From NCBI RefSeq assembly GCF_029714205.1, contig NZ_CP121648.1:5405001-5469000 (forward strand): a stretch of DNA of 64,000 nt, given 5' to 3'. Source of the stretch: Methylobacterium sp. CB376. Lineage in GTDB: Bacteria; Pseudomonadota; Alphaproteobacteria; Rhizobiales; Beijerinckiaceae. Shown here in pieces: positions 34,344-43,329 of this stretch (its first letter is position 1; each line of letters opens with the position of its first letter). A program made the translations under genes and the position numbers. The notes below the pieces were generated by a model. The model saw nothing but the letters and a program-made list of their open reading frames with translations, was not told the origin of the DNA and did not search any database.

Positions 34344-36401
34344 ATGACGTTGTCGGTTGACGAGGTTCTGCGGCAGAACACGGTCGGCTTCAGCGAGGCG
34401 GCGCCGCTCGGCGTGCCGACCAGCTACTCGTGGTACGGCGGTGCCGACCAGTTCACGGCCGCGGCGCCCTCCGGCTTCACCGCCGTCACGGCCTGGGGCC
34501 AAGTCTACCAGGAGGCCGGGGCACCCGCCTACAGCAACCCGAGCGCCCGCGTGCAGGTCGGCAACACCCAGACCTTCGTCCACATCAAGGCCACCGGCGA
34601 GTGGGTTCAGGTCCAGAGCCAAGCCGGCAACGCCATCGCGGGCGGCCACTTCGCGACCGACTTCGCCGGCAACACCGCCACCGCGATGCCCGTCAGCACC
34701 GGCGCGGACGGCTCCGCGACCTTCGACGCGCCGTCGGCCGGCTACAACGACCATTTCTGGCCGACCGCGCGCGGCATCTACGCGGCCAACGCGGTCGATG
34801 CCGTCTACGTGCAGATGGACATGCGCGTCACGGATCCCAACCTCCACCTGATCGCCAATATCGGGGCGGACTGGTGGCGCGACGCGTCGGCCGGGTTCGT
34901 GGACGGCTTCGCCAACAATCCCTGCGCGGGCATGAACAACTGGGCCAAGCTGACGACCGAGTGGAGGACGCTGGCCTACTGCTCCTCCGACGCCGTGCTG
35001 CGGGCCGACCCGCCGCCGGTCGTGACCGGCGCCGCGCTCGAACCCACCGTCACGCCGCTTCCCCTGCCGGACACGATCCCGACCGTCACCGCCCCCACGG
35101 ACCCGACCCCGCCGACCCCCGCGCAGCCGGACACGGCGCCGGCCATGACGCCGCCCGCGGCGGCGGCCGACGTGAACCTCCTGGTGAACGGCTCCTTCGA
35201 GCAGAGCGCGGTGGCGCCCGGCCAGGGCGCCGCCTTCGACGCGGTTCCGGGCTGGCAGGCCATCTCGGGCGGCAAGATCGAGCTGTGGAACCAGCTCAAC
35301 GGGGTGTCGGCGACGGACGGCGCGAAGTTCGGCGAGCTGGACTACCTGGGCGCCCAGGACGGCCTCACCCAGACCGTGAAGACCGCGGCCGGCCAGAGCT
35401 ACGCCCTGAGCTTCGACGCGCGCAACCGCCCCGGCCTGAGCGCCTCCACCTGCAGCATCGAGGTGCTCTGGAACGACAAGCTGATCGCGACGGTGCCGCC
35501 GGGCAGCGACTGGAGCCGGTACAATTTCCCGGTGGTCGGCACGGGCCAGGACGACCGGCTGACGCTGCGCGAGGTCGCGAGCCAGGGCGGGGACGGCCTC
35601 GGGGCCCTGTACGACAACGTCAGCCTCGTCGCGACGGGCCCGGCCGCTCCGGCGCAGTCGACGGCGCCGGCGACGGTCGGCGCCGGGTCGGACCAGCTCC
35701 TGCTGCAGATCAGCCAGGACGCCTACCAGGGCGACGCGCAGTACACGGTCTCGGTCGACGGGCGCCAGGTCGGGGATACGCAGACGGCGCACGCCTCGCA
35801 CGCGGACGGCAAGGCCGACCAGCTGCTGGTGCTCGGGGATTGGGGCGCGGGCGGGCACACGGTGTCGGTCAACTTCCTGAACGACGCCTGGGGCGGCACG
35901 CCGGGCACGGACCGGAACCTGTACGTGACCGGGGCGAGCTACAACGGCGCCGACGTTGCCGGGGCCGCCCACTCGCTCCACACGTCCGGGGCGCAGAGCT
36001 TCGCGTTCGCCGCGCCCGGTTCGGCGACGGCGACCGATCCGGTCCAGCCGGCGGCGACGATCGGTGCCGGCTCCAACCGGCTCCTGCTGCAGATCAGCCA
36101 GGACGCCTACAGGGGCGACGCGCAGTACACGGTCTCGGTCGACGGGCGCCAGGTCGGGGATACGCAGACGGCGCACGCCTCGCACGCGGACGGCAAGGCC
36201 GACCAGCTGCTGGTGCTCGGGGATTGGGGCGCGGGCAGGCACACGGTGTCGGTCAACTTCCTGAACGACGCCTGGGACGGCACGCCGAGCACGGACCGGA
36301 ACCTGTACGTGACCGGGGCGAGCTACAACGGCGCTGACGTTGCCGGGGCCGCCCACTCGCTCTACGGGGCCGGGCCGCAGAGCTTCACCTTTGGTGGATG
36401 A
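34344..36401 (+). CDS. Multi-domain carbohydrate-binding EPS protein with two CBM60-like modules, 685 aa
   Basis: Domain order: residues 1-225, an unnamed N-domain (LSVDEVLRQNT, SYSWYGG, VTAWGQVYQE, YVQMDMRVTDPN, ADWWRDASAGF). Residues 226-275, a Pro/Thr-rich linker. Residues 275-440, a galactose-binding-like domain starting NLLVNGSFEQSA and ending ALYDNVSLV. Then two copies of a Ca-type xylan-binding-like module (CBM60-like) at about 443-554 and 571-685, each with LLLQISQDAY, YTVSVDGRQVGDTQTAH and GHTVSVNFLNDAW. There is no signal peptide and no membrane helix. With its adhesive modules, export (type I or other) and an extracellular role in EPS binding seem likely. GGGGG lies seven bases before the ATG. 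An apparently identical 887-bp stretch is shared with the inverted paralogue at 39405. Confidence 0.78.
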   Translation: MTLSVDEVLRQNTVGFSEAAPLGVPTSYSWYGGADQFTAAAPSGFTAVTAWGQVYQEAGAPAYSNPSARVQVGNTQTFVHIKATGEWVQVQSQAGNAIAGGHFATDFAGNTATAMPVSTGADGSATFDAPSAGYNDHFWPTARGIYAANAVDAVYVQMDMRVTDPNLHLIANIGADWWRDASAGFVDGFANNPCAGMNNWAKLTTEWRTLAYCSSDAVLRADPPPVVTGAALEPTVTPLPLPDTIPTVTAPTDPTPPTPAQPDTAPAMTPPAAAADVNLLVNGSFEQSAVAPGQGAAFDAVPGWQAISGGKIELWNQLNGVSATDGAKFGELDYLGAQDGLTQTVKTAAGQSYALSFDARNRPGLSASTCSIEVLWNDKLIATVPPGSDWSRYNFPVVGTGQDDRLTLREVASQGGDGLGALYDNVSLVATGPAAPAQSTAPATVGAGSDQLLLQISQDAYQGDAQYTVSVDGRQVGDTQTAHASHADGKADQLLVLGDWGAGGHTVSVNFLNDAWGGTPGTDRNLYVTGASYNGADVAGAAHSLHTSGAQSFAFAAPGSATATDPVQPAATIGAGSNRLLLQISQDAYRGDAQYTVSVDGRQVGDTQTAHASHADGKADQLLVLGDWGAGRHTVSVNFLNDAWDGTPSTDRNLYVTGASYNGADVAGAAHSLYGAGPQSFTFGG
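35116..36002 (+). repeat. Inverted long repeat, left copy (887 bp)
   Basis: By eye this is identical on the opposite strand to 39420-40306. The encoded protein is identical over its whole length, and so are the translations of the antisense frames, which makes a silent difference unlikely. It covers linker end, galactose-binding-like domain and first CBM60-like module. The sequences diverge immediately outside both ends. Confidence 0.8.
35671..36390 (+). repeat. Tandem duplication of the CBM60-like module
   Basis: Unit 1 at about 35671-36005 and unit 2 at about 36055-36390 are near-identical for over 300 bp, with only a few base changes. They lie about 384 bp apart start to start (a multiple of three), so the reading frame is kept. 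Confidence 0.8.
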
Positions 36402-36646
36402 GGAGCGCCCGGCAGGGACCCTCCGGGGCCCGCGCGCGGGATCAGGACTCGGCCCGTCGCTCCTGCCGCGCCGCGTCGGCGGTCACGCCTCGCGGGGCTC
36501 CCGGGGCAGTTCCCGGCGGGCTGGGGCGGCGCGGCGCGTGCGGGCGATCCGGCACGCGGGCGGAGTCGGCCCGACCGGATCATCCTCCCGGAGCGGCGGC
36601 GCGCCCGAAACGGGTCGCGGTCGAGCGGACCTCGATGGGGTGGAAC
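36402..36646. other. Intergenic region
   Basis: About 245 GC-rich bases between the convergent EPS protein and the response-regulator gene. The two genes end tail to tail. No feature seen. Confidence 0.35.
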
Positions 36647-37381
36647 TCAGAAATAGGTGCCGTTTCGGAAATGCACGGCGACGCCTCCGGCCGCGTGCTC
36701 GCCGAAACCGCTGATGATGAACGGGTTGCCGGCCCGGGTCTCCGTCTGCGGCGAGCCGCCCACGAGCTTGGCCGCGATGAAGGCCGCCTCGGTCCGGTTT
36801 CGCGCCCCGAGCGCGCGGAGAAGCGCCGCCGTGTGGATCTTCGCCGTGCCCGCGGCGATGTTCAGGGAGTTGGCGATCTCCTTGTTGGACATGCCCTGGG
36901 CCAACAGAGGCAGGATCTCGTGTTGACGAGGCGTCAGCTTCAGCCGGTCGCTCGGCAGGGCAATCGACGCGGGGGTGTTCGGCTTGACGTCGTCCCCATC
37001 CGCGAGCCATCGTGGCACGTAGATCCGCCCCGAGAGGAGGTCCGTGATCGCTCTGATCAGCTCGCTATCGGGCTGCATCTTGTAAATGAAGCCATGAAAT
37101 CCCGCAGACAGACAATTCAAGACGTCCGAGCGTGCATTCGAGGATGACATCACGGCAAATCGCATACTGCGGCAGGCAACACGCATTTCCTTGATGCGTT
37201 CGAGCGCTTCCTTGCTCAAGTTAAATGCATCTATTAGGACAAGATCGGCTTGGAAATTTTTATCGACTTGAGCGAGCGATGAGGCATCGGTAATACGGAC
37301 TTTGTCAAGGTTAGCTTCAATAATATTACGAAGGCCGACGCGGTAGACACTGTGCTCATCGACAAGCAAGATTTCAGGCAC
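36647..37381 (-). CDS. NarL/FixJ-type response regulator, 244 aa
   Basis: Two-component output regulator. Receiver domain residues 1-115: acidic pocket VDEH (D8, E9), phospho-acceptor Asp51 in LVLIDAFN, and the switch Lys near residue 101 in GFIYKMQ. LuxR-type HTH near residues 150-210: LTPRQHEILPLLAQGMSNKEIANSL and AAGTAKIHTAALLRALG. The C-terminus (HAAGGVAVHFRNGTYF) extends past the HTH. No partner kinase is nearby. It lies between the two inverted EPS protein genes and may regulate them. An AT-rich leader of several hundred bases precedes it. Confidence 0.9.
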   Translation of the reverse strand: MPEILLVDEHSVYRVGLRNIIEANLDKVRITDASSLAQVDKNFQADLVLIDAFNLSKEALERIKEMRVACRSMRFAVMSSSNARSDVLNCLSAGFHGFIYKMQPDSELIRAITDLLSGRIYVPRWLADGDDVKPNTPASIALPSDRLKLTPRQHEILPLLAQGMSNKEIANSLNIAAGTAKIHTAALLRALGARNRTEAAFIAAKLVGGSPQTETRAGNPFIISGFGEHAAGGVAVHFRNGTYF

Positions 37382-38336
37382 GGCACGATTCTCCCGATCT
37401 TCACGTCGGCACCAAATCCAAGAGCTTGTTAAACCTAGTTACATCTGTATACCTCACCTCAGCCTCACCAGCGGTTGAATTCATTGTCCTCGATACACCT
37501 GACGCCAACATGCCATGTTAATACATTCAAATTATCCGCAGCGATCTAGATTTTGTCAAGGCTGGCGGCAAAAGCACAGCTTGCCTATCCCGTGAGAATG
37601 GCGGGCGATACAAATGCCAATAAGGCATCAATCGCATCCTATAGTGGACAAAGTTCGCTCATTACAAAATATACTCTAGCCATGCACCGACCTTTCTGTG
37701 ACGCATGGTCTGGACAGGTTCTCTCCCACGGTAGCAACGTAAATACTTAAATACACAGCCGTTATAAGTTTACGCATTTCAGTTTGGATGTTACTCTTTG
37801 CAAGATCAACTCGATTGTTGCGTCGCGGTAGCGATTTCACACGAGATTTGTCGTCCGGCTGATAAGCGGGCAAGTGCCGGGCATCCACTCGCACTGCACA
37901 CTAAGCGGCCGCACTTAACGATGACGCTGCACGTTAGCGAGCAGACAAAATCTTCTGCGGCTCGGCCCACAGCAGATTGTCCTCGAGCGTATCAATCGAC
38001 CCTGCCGGTGCAACTATCGATCCGTCGATCTATGCCCCGAGGCGGGTCGCGCCGATTTCATCGCCGAACCGGCTCCCCAGGGGCGGCGCGGAATCCCGTG
38101 CGTCCCCTCCTGCGGCGCCGCAGCACCCGCGAACCTGCACCTAACGGTTGCGCCTGCCCCGCGGCGGGACCGATCCGCCCGCGCACCCGGCCAGTCACCC
38201 GTGCCCGGTCTCGGCCCGAGGCGGGCCGCCGAAGGTCCGGCCGGCGCCGCGCCGCCGGTGCGGCCGAGCCGGCCGGGGGAACGCGACCTCAGGCCCCGGT
38301 CGGGTCGGCGGGGGCGGTCCCCGTCACGGCGAATCG
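37382..38336. other. Long AT-rich then GC-rich intergenic region
   Basis: About 955 bases. Positions 37400-37800 are AT-rich, with several runs such as ATTACAAAATATACTC, and are the likely promoter and leader region of the response regulator. From about 38000 the sequence becomes GC-rich. No gene or RNA is recognised. Confidence 0.45.
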
Positions 38337-38762
38337 CTACGGGCGCCAGGCCGACATCCACACCGCCCTCCTCAGCCTCGCCTCGGCGCGCAGCACCTGG
38401 TGCTTGCTCGGTCCCTGGCTCCGCGCGGGTCCCGCGATCGGCTGCACGCTGCACGGCTGGTCGCGCAGGGGCACGATCTCGCGCAGGCGGGCCATCGCCG
38501 CCTCGTAGGTGTCGTACCGCTCCACCAGCGGCTGGCCCTTCCTCGGGATCGTCAGCAGGGCGAAGTGCGCCGGCCGGCGCCGGATCCAACCGCGCGCGCG
38601 CTGCCACACGACGACCGCGTGGCATGACTCGGTGCTCGCCGCCGCCCAGTCGGAGCCGTCCCGGTATTGCGGCCAATCGGCTTCCCAAATCGGTCCCTGG
38701 ACGCGGAGGGCCATCCAGACAACGGACCGGGCCGCCGTGCGGTGGATCTCTCCATGTCTCAT
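38337..38762 (-). CDS. Hypothetical protein, about 141 aa
   Basis: The segment around MALRVQGPIWEADWPQYRDG, then AHFALLTIPRKGQPLVERYD and TYEAAMARLREIVPLRD, has a domain-like order of strands and helices. Upstream in-frame sequence to 38900 is Arg/Ala-rich. I took ATG 38762; ATG 38717 is an alternative. No family recognised. It lies between the response regulator and the inverted EPS protein, inside the segment bounded by the long inverted repeats. Confidence 0.45.
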   Translation of the reverse strand: MRHGEIHRTAARSVVWMALRVQGPIWEADWPQYRDGSDWAAASTESCHAVVVWQRARGWIRRRPAHFALLTIPRKGQPLVERYDTYEAAMARLREIVPLRDQPCSVQPIAGPARSQGPSKHQVLRAEARLRRAVWMSAWRP

Positions 38763-38882
38763 TCGGATTGCCTGGCGTGCGCGATGCGGGAGATCGGATG
38801 GCGCGGGGGTGAGGGCGGCGGCTGCGGATGCCCGCCCACCCCCTCGCGCGGAGAACGGCGCGCCGTGGACACTCTGAAACCG

Positions 38883-38985
38883 GGGTCGATCACGGTGCAA
38901 TCGCGCCCTGTTCTAGAGCAGGATCCGGTCGCGGCGCAATCGGACCGCGTGATAGGCCCTTGATGCGACCGAATTTTCCGCATCG
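38883..38985 (-). repeat. Dispersed element, degenerate copy 3
   Basis: Read on the minus strand it resembles copies 1 and 2: GATGCGGAAAATTC and CATCAAGGGCC parts, then TGCTCTAGAACAGGG and GATTGCACCGTGATCGACC. It has several changes. It lies between the 141-aa gene and the inverted EPS protein gene. Confidence 0.45.
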
Positions 38986-39404
38986 GAGGGGCGACCTTCC
39001 GGGACGCGACTGCGCGTCCGCGCGATGGCCGGATCCGGACGGCGAACCGGTGCTCCCTGCGCCGGGGGCTGGTCCAGCCGCGTCCTCCCGCGGGAGGGGG
39101 CGATCCGCCGCATTCGGCCTCGTCCCCACCGTCGGGGAGGCGGGAAAGGCGCGATGATTCACTTCGGATCCCGAGCCCGTGCGGGCCGCGGCTCGGCGCC
39201 TGACCGGGCCGCTGATTCCCGGTCGGCCAAGGGATCCGCCCAAGAGGCTCGGCGACGGCGCTCGGCCCGCCGACCTGATCAGCGGCTCACCGGGACGCCG
39301 CGCTTCAGCAGCGTCCCGGTGCGGAGAGGGTCCAGGGCAGCCGTGCCGCCCCGGACCGTTGGTCTCCGGGATCGTCCCGGAGAGAAGTCCGGATCGGGGC
39401 CCGG
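38986..39404. other. Intergenic region
   Basis: About 420 GC-rich bases after the degenerate repeat and before the 3' end of the EPS protein gene. No feature is supported. Confidence 0.35.
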
Positions 39405-41054
39405 TCAGGCGCCGAAGGTGAAGCTCTGCGCCCCGGACGTGTGGAGCGAGTGGGCGGCCCCGGCAACGTCGGCGCCGTTGTAGCTCGCCCCGGTCACGTA
39501 CAGGTTCCGGTCCGTGCCCGGCGTGCCGCCCCAGGCGTCGTTCAGGAAGTTGACCGACACCGTGTGCCCGCCCGCGCCCCAATCCCCGAGCACCAGCAGC
39601 TGGTCGGCCTTGCCGTCCGCGTGCGAGGCGTGCGCCGTCTGCGTATCCCCGACCTGGCGCCCGTCGACCGAGACCGTGTACTGCGCGTCGCCCTGGTAGG
39701 CGTCCTGGCTGATCTGCAGCAGGAGCTGGTCCGACCCGGCGCCGACCGTCGCCGGCGCCGTCGACTGCGCCGGAGCGGCCGGGCCCGTCGCGACGAGGCT
39801 GACGTTGTCGTACAGGGCCCCGAGGCCGTCCCCGCCCTGGCTCGCGACCTCGCGCAGCGTCAGCCGGTCGTCCTGGCCCGTGCCGACCACCGGGAAATTG
39901 TACCGGCTCCAGTCGCTGCCCGGCGGCACCGTCGCGATCAGCTTGTCGTTCCAGAGCACCTCGATGCTGCAGGTGGAGGCGCTCAGGCCGGGGCGGTTGC
40001 GCGCGTCGAAGCTCAGGGCGTAGCTCTGGCCGGCCGCGGTCTTCACGGTCTGGGTGAGGCCGTCCTGGGCGCCCAGGTAGTCCAGCTCGCCGAACTTCGC
40101 GCCGTCCGTCGCCGACACCCCGTTGAGCTGGTTCCACAGCTCGATCTTGCCGCCCGAGATGGCCTGCCAGCCCGGAACCGCGTCGAAGGCGGCGCCCTGG
40201 CCGGGCGCCACCGCGCTCTGCTCGAAGGAGCCGTTCACCAGGAGGTTCACGTCGGCCGCCGCCGCGGGCGGCGTCATGGCCGGCGCCGTGTCCGGCTGCG
40301 CGGGGGCGGCGACGGTCGGAACCGTGTCCGGCTGAGGCGTCGGCGTGACGGTGGCAGCCGGTGCGGCGCCGGTCACGACCGGCGGCGGGTCGGCCTGCAG
40401 CACGGCGTTGTCCGAGACGTAGGCCAGCGTCTTCCACTCGGTCGTCAGCTTGACCCAGTTGTTCATGCCCGAGCCGGGATTGTTGGCGAAGCCGTCCACG
40501 AACCCGGCCGACGCGTCGCGCCACCAGTCCGCCCCGATATTGGCGATCAGGTGGAGGTTGGGATCCGTGACGCGCATGTCCATCTGCACGTAGACGGCGT
40601 CGACGGCGTTGGCCGCGAAGGTGCCGCGCGCGGTCGGCCAGAAATGGTCGTTGTAGCTGGCCGACGGCACGTCGAAGGTCGCGGTGCCGTCCGCGCCGGT
40701 GCTGACGGGCATCGCGGTGGCGGTGTTGCCGGCGAAGTCGTTCCCGAAATGGCCGCCCGCGATGGCGTTGCCGGCCTGGTTCTGGACCTGAACCCACTCG
40801 CCGGTGGACTTGATATGGACGAAGGTCTGGGTGTTGGCGACCTGCACGCGGGCGCTCGGGTTGCTGTAGGCGGGTGCCCCGGCCTCCTGGTAGACTTGGC
40901 CCCACCCCGTGACGGCGGTGAAGCCGGAGGGCGCCCCGGGCCTGAACTGGTCGACACCGTCATACCACGAGTAGCTGGTCGGCACGCCGAGCGGCGCCGC
41001 TTCGCTGTTGCCGGCCGTGTTTTGCCGCAGAACCTCGTTAATCGACAACGCCAT
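39405..41054 (-). CDS. Multi-domain carbohydrate-binding EPS protein with one CBM60-like module, 549 aa
   Basis: Paralogue of the 685-aa protein, with the same N-domain (LSINEVLRQNT, SYSWYDGVDQ, VTGWGQVYQE, ADWWRDASAGF, FANNPGSGMNNW), Pro/Thr linker, galactose-binding-like domain (LVNGSFEQSA) and one CBM60-like module. It lacks the second module and ends SFTFGA. No signal peptide. N-domain residues differ from the plus-strand copy at scattered sites, while the last 295 or so residues are identical, as is the DNA. This points to recent gene conversion or duplication. GGAGA lies five bases before the ATG. It is likely exported and EPS-bound. Confidence 0.78.
   Translation of the reverse strand: MALSINEVLRQNTAGNSEAAPLGVPTSYSWYDGVDQFRPGAPSGFTAVTGWGQVYQEAGAPAYSNPSARVQVANTQTFVHIKSTGEWVQVQNQAGNAIAGGHFGNDFAGNTATAMPVSTGADGTATFDVPSASYNDHFWPTARGTFAANAVDAVYVQMDMRVTDPNLHLIANIGADWWRDASAGFVDGFANNPGSGMNNWVKLTTEWKTLAYVSDNAVLQADPPPVVTGAAPAATVTPTPQPDTVPTVAAPAQPDTAPAMTPPAAAADVNLLVNGSFEQSAVAPGQGAAFDAVPGWQAISGGKIELWNQLNGVSATDGAKFGELDYLGAQDGLTQTVKTAAGQSYALSFDARNRPGLSASTCSIEVLWNDKLIATVPPGSDWSRYNFPVVGTGQDDRLTLREVASQGGDGLGALYDNVSLVATGPAAPAQSTAPATVGAGSDQLLLQISQDAYQGDAQYTVSVDGRQVGDTQTAHASHADGKADQLLVLGDWGAGGHTVSVNFLNDAWGGTPGTDRNLYVTGASYNGADVAGAAHSLHTSGAQSFTFGA
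39420..40306 (-). repeat. Inverted long repeat, right copy (887 bp)
   Basis: Counterpart of 35116-36002 on the other strand. The two copies face each other across about 3.4 kb holding the response regulator, the 141-aa gene and the degenerate repeat. Confidence 0.8.
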
Positions 41055-41824
41055 TCGATATCTCCAATTTAAATTGGTGCACCTGAAAGGAATGGTGCAG
41101 GAGGGCCAGGTCCATCCGCAACGTAGGATGGGCTACGCAACGCACATGGAGCGTATTCGCAAGGGCGGCGCTCGCATGTCCGGCCCAGATGACGCATCCG
41201 CGCAGCTTGGCGGTGCGTTGGCCGACATATATCGATCCAAACTGACGATCAAGCCTTTCGTTACCAGCCCCCGGAATGAGGCAGAATTGCGCGTAAGCCA
41301 CCTAAAGGTACGGCAGAATACAATCAGTACTGCAGATGCCTGTGCTGGCTTCGGAATCTGGCGACCGCTGCCATGGGGAGATGCCTGGGGCGGCGCGCCG
41401 CGCCCGCGGTCGCGCGGAGTTGCCGGAACGCCTCTGGGGACGGTTCGGTCCGGCCGCGCTGCGGCGACCGGCCGCGGCCAAGCTGGCCGGAGGAACGGCG
41501 CGCGTCGGCCTCGCCAAGGGGGGCGCGGGCCGCGGAGGACCCGCCAGGGTGACCGCCCTCCCCCTCCCCTGCGCGATCCGCCTGGCGGAGCCGGGGGGGT
41601 CCGCCCCATCGCCGCCGGCACGCGCGGCGGAGCGGCGACCAGGGATCCGCGCGGAGTGCGGGGCGGCCGCGGGCCGGCGCCGGCCAGCGCGCGCCTCGCT
41701 TCGCAGCCGGTCAGCCGGAGGTCGTCGGGCGAGGCGGCGGCGCGGGAACGGCACCGTCCGCGGCGCCTCGGAGCCGGGCGCGGCGGACGGGAGCGACGGC
41801 GAGCCGAACGGCCGCCGGGTCGCC
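41055..41824. other. Intergenic region
   Basis: About 770 bases. The first 290 are AT-richer and are the likely promoter of the EPS protein gene at 41054. The rest is GC-rich with random-looking open frames on both strands. No gene supported. Confidence 0.4.
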
Positions 41825-43138
41825 TCAGGGACGAGGCGTCGGGGTCGCCACCAGGGCGGGCTCGGGCCCGTCCGGGAGCAGGCCGCCGGCGCCGTGTCCG
41901 GCCGGCTCATCCCCGCGGCGCGCGCGGGCGCCGTACTCGCGCGCGGGCTCCGCGCCCAACCGCCGGGTCGTCCGCCCGGCATAGGCGAAGAACAGACCCA
42001 TCGAGGAGAAACTCTCGATCAGGTTCTCCGAGAAAAAATAAACACACAGCACCAAGAACAGGACCCTCTCAGGGCCGTTCCCGAGGGATTTCCAGACGTG
42101 ATAGAGGAAGCAGACGAACACGATGAGACTCGGCAGGCCATACTCGGCAAGCACGCGCAGATAGTCGTTATGCGGGGCCAGCGCCGAATAGGTGAGAGTG
42201 ATGGTCTGCCCCGGGCCGTATCCGACCAGCCAGTTGGCGGGGTTCGACACGAACACGTCCCAGATGTTCGACCAATGGATGAGCCTGAAGAAGGAGGACA
42301 GGTCGGTGGAGCCGGTGAGCTCGACGAGATCCCGGTACGGCATCGACACCAGGGCTTGCGGCTGCATGCTGAAGACCAGCGAGAGGTTGTCCAGCGCGGC
42401 GATCACGCGATCGAAGGCTCCGAGCGAGAACGCGGCCACGCAGACGAAGGCGATGAAGATCCCGGCCAGGACCGACTCCTTGCGGACCGGCACGGCGATC
42501 CACAGCGTCACGGCAAGCAAAGTCGCCAGAATAGCGCCGATCTTCGTCATCACCGCCGCGTTGATGAGTTGCAGCACGATCGCGTACCGGCCGAGCATAG
42601 GAGCAGCCGCGAACAAGATCGAGCAATAGTAGAGAACGGCAGTGTTCTGGTTATAGATGTAGCCGATCGCCTCCTGATGCCCCCGCAATGCGATCTCGAT
42701 CTCGTAAACTTTGCTCTTCCCGATCGCCATGAAGACGATCGGCAGCGCGAAGAGCACGAGGAGGGAGAACTTCTCGAAGCCGCGGATCGGCGATCGGTCA
42801 CTCCGGCCCGCCGCGTAAAAAACATAAACCGAGATATATTTGATGAAATCTGACAAAACTAAAGATGTCATGTTGAACAGGGCGCTGATCGTGGCGAAAA
42901 TGAGTGCCATCAGCAGGAAATTTTTGGCGCTGTGACTCGAGTCGGTGCAGAGGATCGACACGATGAGAGAATACGCCACCAGCACCACGCCGACGCCGAC
43001 GCTCAGGGCGTTGAAGAGCCCGATCGCCGTCGCGTGATAGATGAAGGTCAGACCGTTCAGTGCGACCAGCGCGGTGCACAGGATGCCGAAATAGCCGCGA
43101 ACCCACGCGCTCGTGTACGGGCGGTCTTGCTCAGGCAT
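41825..43138 (-). CDS. O-antigen-ligase-like EPS polymerase (Wzy type), 437 aa
   Basis: Polytopic inner-membrane protein with about ten helices. A periplasmic loop has the family's hallmark: GYGPGQTITLTYSALAPHNDYLRVLAEYG, with the H-N-D-Y-L motif. It likely polymerises or ligates EPS repeat units. The last 45 residues are an unstructured Arg/Pro tail. It lies 190 bases downstream of the glycosyltransferase at 43330, in the same direction, so it may share that transcript. Confidence 0.86.
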   Translation of the reverse strand: MPEQDRPYTSAWVRGYFGILCTALVALNGLTFIYHATAIGLFNALSVGVGVVLVAYSLIVSILCTDSSHSAKNFLLMALIFATISALFNMTSLVLSDFIKYISVYVFYAAGRSDRSPIRGFEKFSLLVLFALPIVFMAIGKSKVYEIEIALRGHQEAIGYIYNQNTAVLYYCSILFAAAPMLGRYAIVLQLINAAVMTKIGAILATLLAVTLWIAVPVRKESVLAGIFIAFVCVAAFSLGAFDRVIAALDNLSLVFSMQPQALVSMPYRDLVELTGSTDLSSFFRLIHWSNIWDVFVSNPANWLVGYGPGQTITLTYSALAPHNDYLRVLAEYGLPSLIVFVCFLYHVWKSLGNGPERVLFLVLCVYFFSENLIESFSSMGLFFAYAGRTTRRLGAEPAREYGARARRGDEPAGHGAGGLLPDGPEPALVATPTPRP

Positions 43139-43329
43139 GCGTCGCTGTCCGCATTTCGGGGGATCGGGGCGCGGGCCGGTGACGGCACGGCCTCGCGGGG
43201 ACCAGGGTGTGGATCGACGCGTCGGCGCGGCGAGCGCATCGTCCGACGAGGGCGGCGCCGGTCTCCCGGGAAAGCGGCAGAACCGAGGACCCGGAGCGGG
43301 GCCTGCTCGCGCCCGGAACCAAGCCCGCT

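Noticed and set aside
33903..36356. A long open frame antisense to the large EPS protein, and similar ones at 39441-41072, 22781-24058 and 24259-26244.
   Set aside because: Their translations are low-complexity (Arg, Val, Gly, Ala, His rich) and mirror the sense genes, as expected in GC-rich DNA.
41038..41301. An 87-codon minus-strand frame overlapping the start of the EPS protein gene.
   Set aside because: It covers the likely promoter and leader region and has no domain-like order.
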